Below, in pieces: positions 7,252 to 7,414 of a stretch of DNA of 7,414 nt. Source of the stretch: SIG510 sp045540975 (lineage in GTDB: Bacteria; Bacillota; Clostridia; Oscillospirales; JAAYXM01). The stretch is from NCBI GenBank assembly GCA_045540975.1, contig JAZQIE010000181.1:1-7414 (forward strand). The letters are read 5' to 3'. Both the position numbers and the translations under genes were made by a program. Position 1 is the stretch's first letter, and the number at the start of each line of letters is the position of its first letter. A model generated the notes under the pieces. It was not told where the DNA came from, searched no databases, and was given only the letters and a program-made list of their open reading frames with translations.

Positions 7252-7278
7252 AACTGTACTAACACAAGTAATACAGTT
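7252..7278 (+). promoter_or_regulatory. Inverted-repeat operator, probably autoregulatory site of the GntR-family regulator
   Basis: AACTGTACTA (7252-7261) is matched by TAATACAGTT (7269-7278), whose complement is AACTGTATTA: 10-bp arms with one mismatch and a 7-nt centre. It begins directly after the -10 box and ends 2 bp before the Shine-Dalgarno site, so a bound dimer would cover the transcription start. GntR-family repressors, YtrA-type ones in particular, commonly bind such sites in front of their own operon. Binding by this protein is inference from position and symmetry. No second copy is visible near the permease promoter. Confidence 0.65.
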
Positions 7279-7279
7279 T

Positions 7280-7288
7280 GGAGGTGAT
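7280..7288 (+). promoter_or_regulatory. Near-perfect Shine-Dalgarno site of the regulator gene
   Basis: GGAGGTGAT complements the 3' end of 16S rRNA over nine bases, with the GGAGG core 7 nt before the ATG at 7292. It fixes the start of a gene that is otherwise only seen as a short fragment. Confidence 0.85.
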
Positions 7289-7291
7289 ACG

Positions 7292-7414
7292 ATGATCCAT
7301 CCCGATTATAAAAGCGGAAAGAGTCTGCACGAGCAGATTGAGGACGAAATCAAGCGGCTGATTGTGAGCGGGGCATGGCAGACGGACGAACAGCTTCCGT
7401 CGGTGCGCGAGCTC
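7292..7414 (+). CDS. GntR-family transcriptional regulator, N-terminal fragment (YtrA-like)
   Basis: Only the first 41 residues are in the window; the frame is open to the right edge. They form the first part of a GntR winged helix-turn-helix: helix 1 HEQIEDEIKRLIVSG (13-27) followed by the highly conserved LPSVREL (35-41), which begins the DNA-reading helix pair. The very short N-terminus before helix 1, with MIHPDYKSGKSLHEQI, resembles YtrA-type repressors, small proteins usually encoded at the head of an ABC-transporter operon, but MocR-type proteins begin in the same way and the effector domain is outside the window. Start choice rests on the GGAGGTGAT site just upstream. The gene is driven by its own strong promoter overlapped by a symmetrical operator, so autorepression is likely. 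Divergent to the permease gene. Confidence 0.9.
   Translation, partial: MIHPDYKSGKSLHEQIEDEIKRLIVSGAWQTDEQLPSVREL

Noticed and set aside
1..7414. CRISPR array, transposon ends, tRNA or rRNA genes, riboswitch
   Set aside because: No regularly spaced repeats, no transposase or terminal inverted repeats, no tRNA or rRNA-like sequence seen, and all intergenic leaders are too short or too unstructured for a riboswitch.

Overview
This window looks like chromosomal DNA from an anaerobic, low-to-mid GC Firmicute, most likely a gut-type Clostridia (Oscillospirales/Ruminococcaceae-like). That placement is inference from three things: an oxygen-sensitive pyruvate:ferredoxin oxidoreductase with its own strong promoter, strong AGGAGG-type Shine-Dalgarno sites and sigma-A-like promoters with 17-nt spacers, and a YtrA-like GntR regulator start. 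No rRNA, tRNA, CRISPR array, insertion sequence or phage gene is visible.

Layout from left to right. (1) 1-496, minus strand: a four-helix membrane protein of unknown function whose C-terminus runs off the left edge; its own extended -10 promoter lies at 561-589. (2) 624-653: a perfect 13-bp hairpin terminator at the end of nifJ. (3) 668-4198, minus: nifJ, a complete 1176-residue single-chain pyruvate:ferredoxin oxidoreductase. (4) 4199-4404: a 206-nt divergent intergenic region with a promoter for nifJ and one for comM. (5) 4405-5907, plus: comM/yifB, a complete 500-residue Mg-chelatase-like AAA+ protein. (6) 5911-5934: a hairpin shared as terminator by comM and the convergent next gene. (7) 5939-7147, minus: a complete 402-residue MFS permease of the organophosphate/sugar-phosphate type. 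(8) 7148-7291: a second divergent region with back-to-back consensus promoters and a good inverted-repeat operator. (9) 7292-7414, plus: the first 41 residues of a GntR-family regulator that continues past the right edge.

Every gene has its own promoter and the genes alternate in direction, so this is a set of independent transcription units and not one operon. NifJ is a central-metabolism enzyme with the codon bias of a highly expressed gene. ComM belongs to DNA processing. The permease and the GntR regulator are head to head, so a regulatory link is possible, but the only convincing operator lies over the regulator's own transcription start.

I see no strong sign of an undescribed multi-gene system. 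The best leads are the autoregulatory operator of the GntR gene, the compositionally foreign membrane protein at the left edge, the cluster of TTACA/TGTAA elements in the nifJ promoter, and the complete absence of TTA, CTA and TCA codons in nifJ, which creates a full-length antisense open frame.
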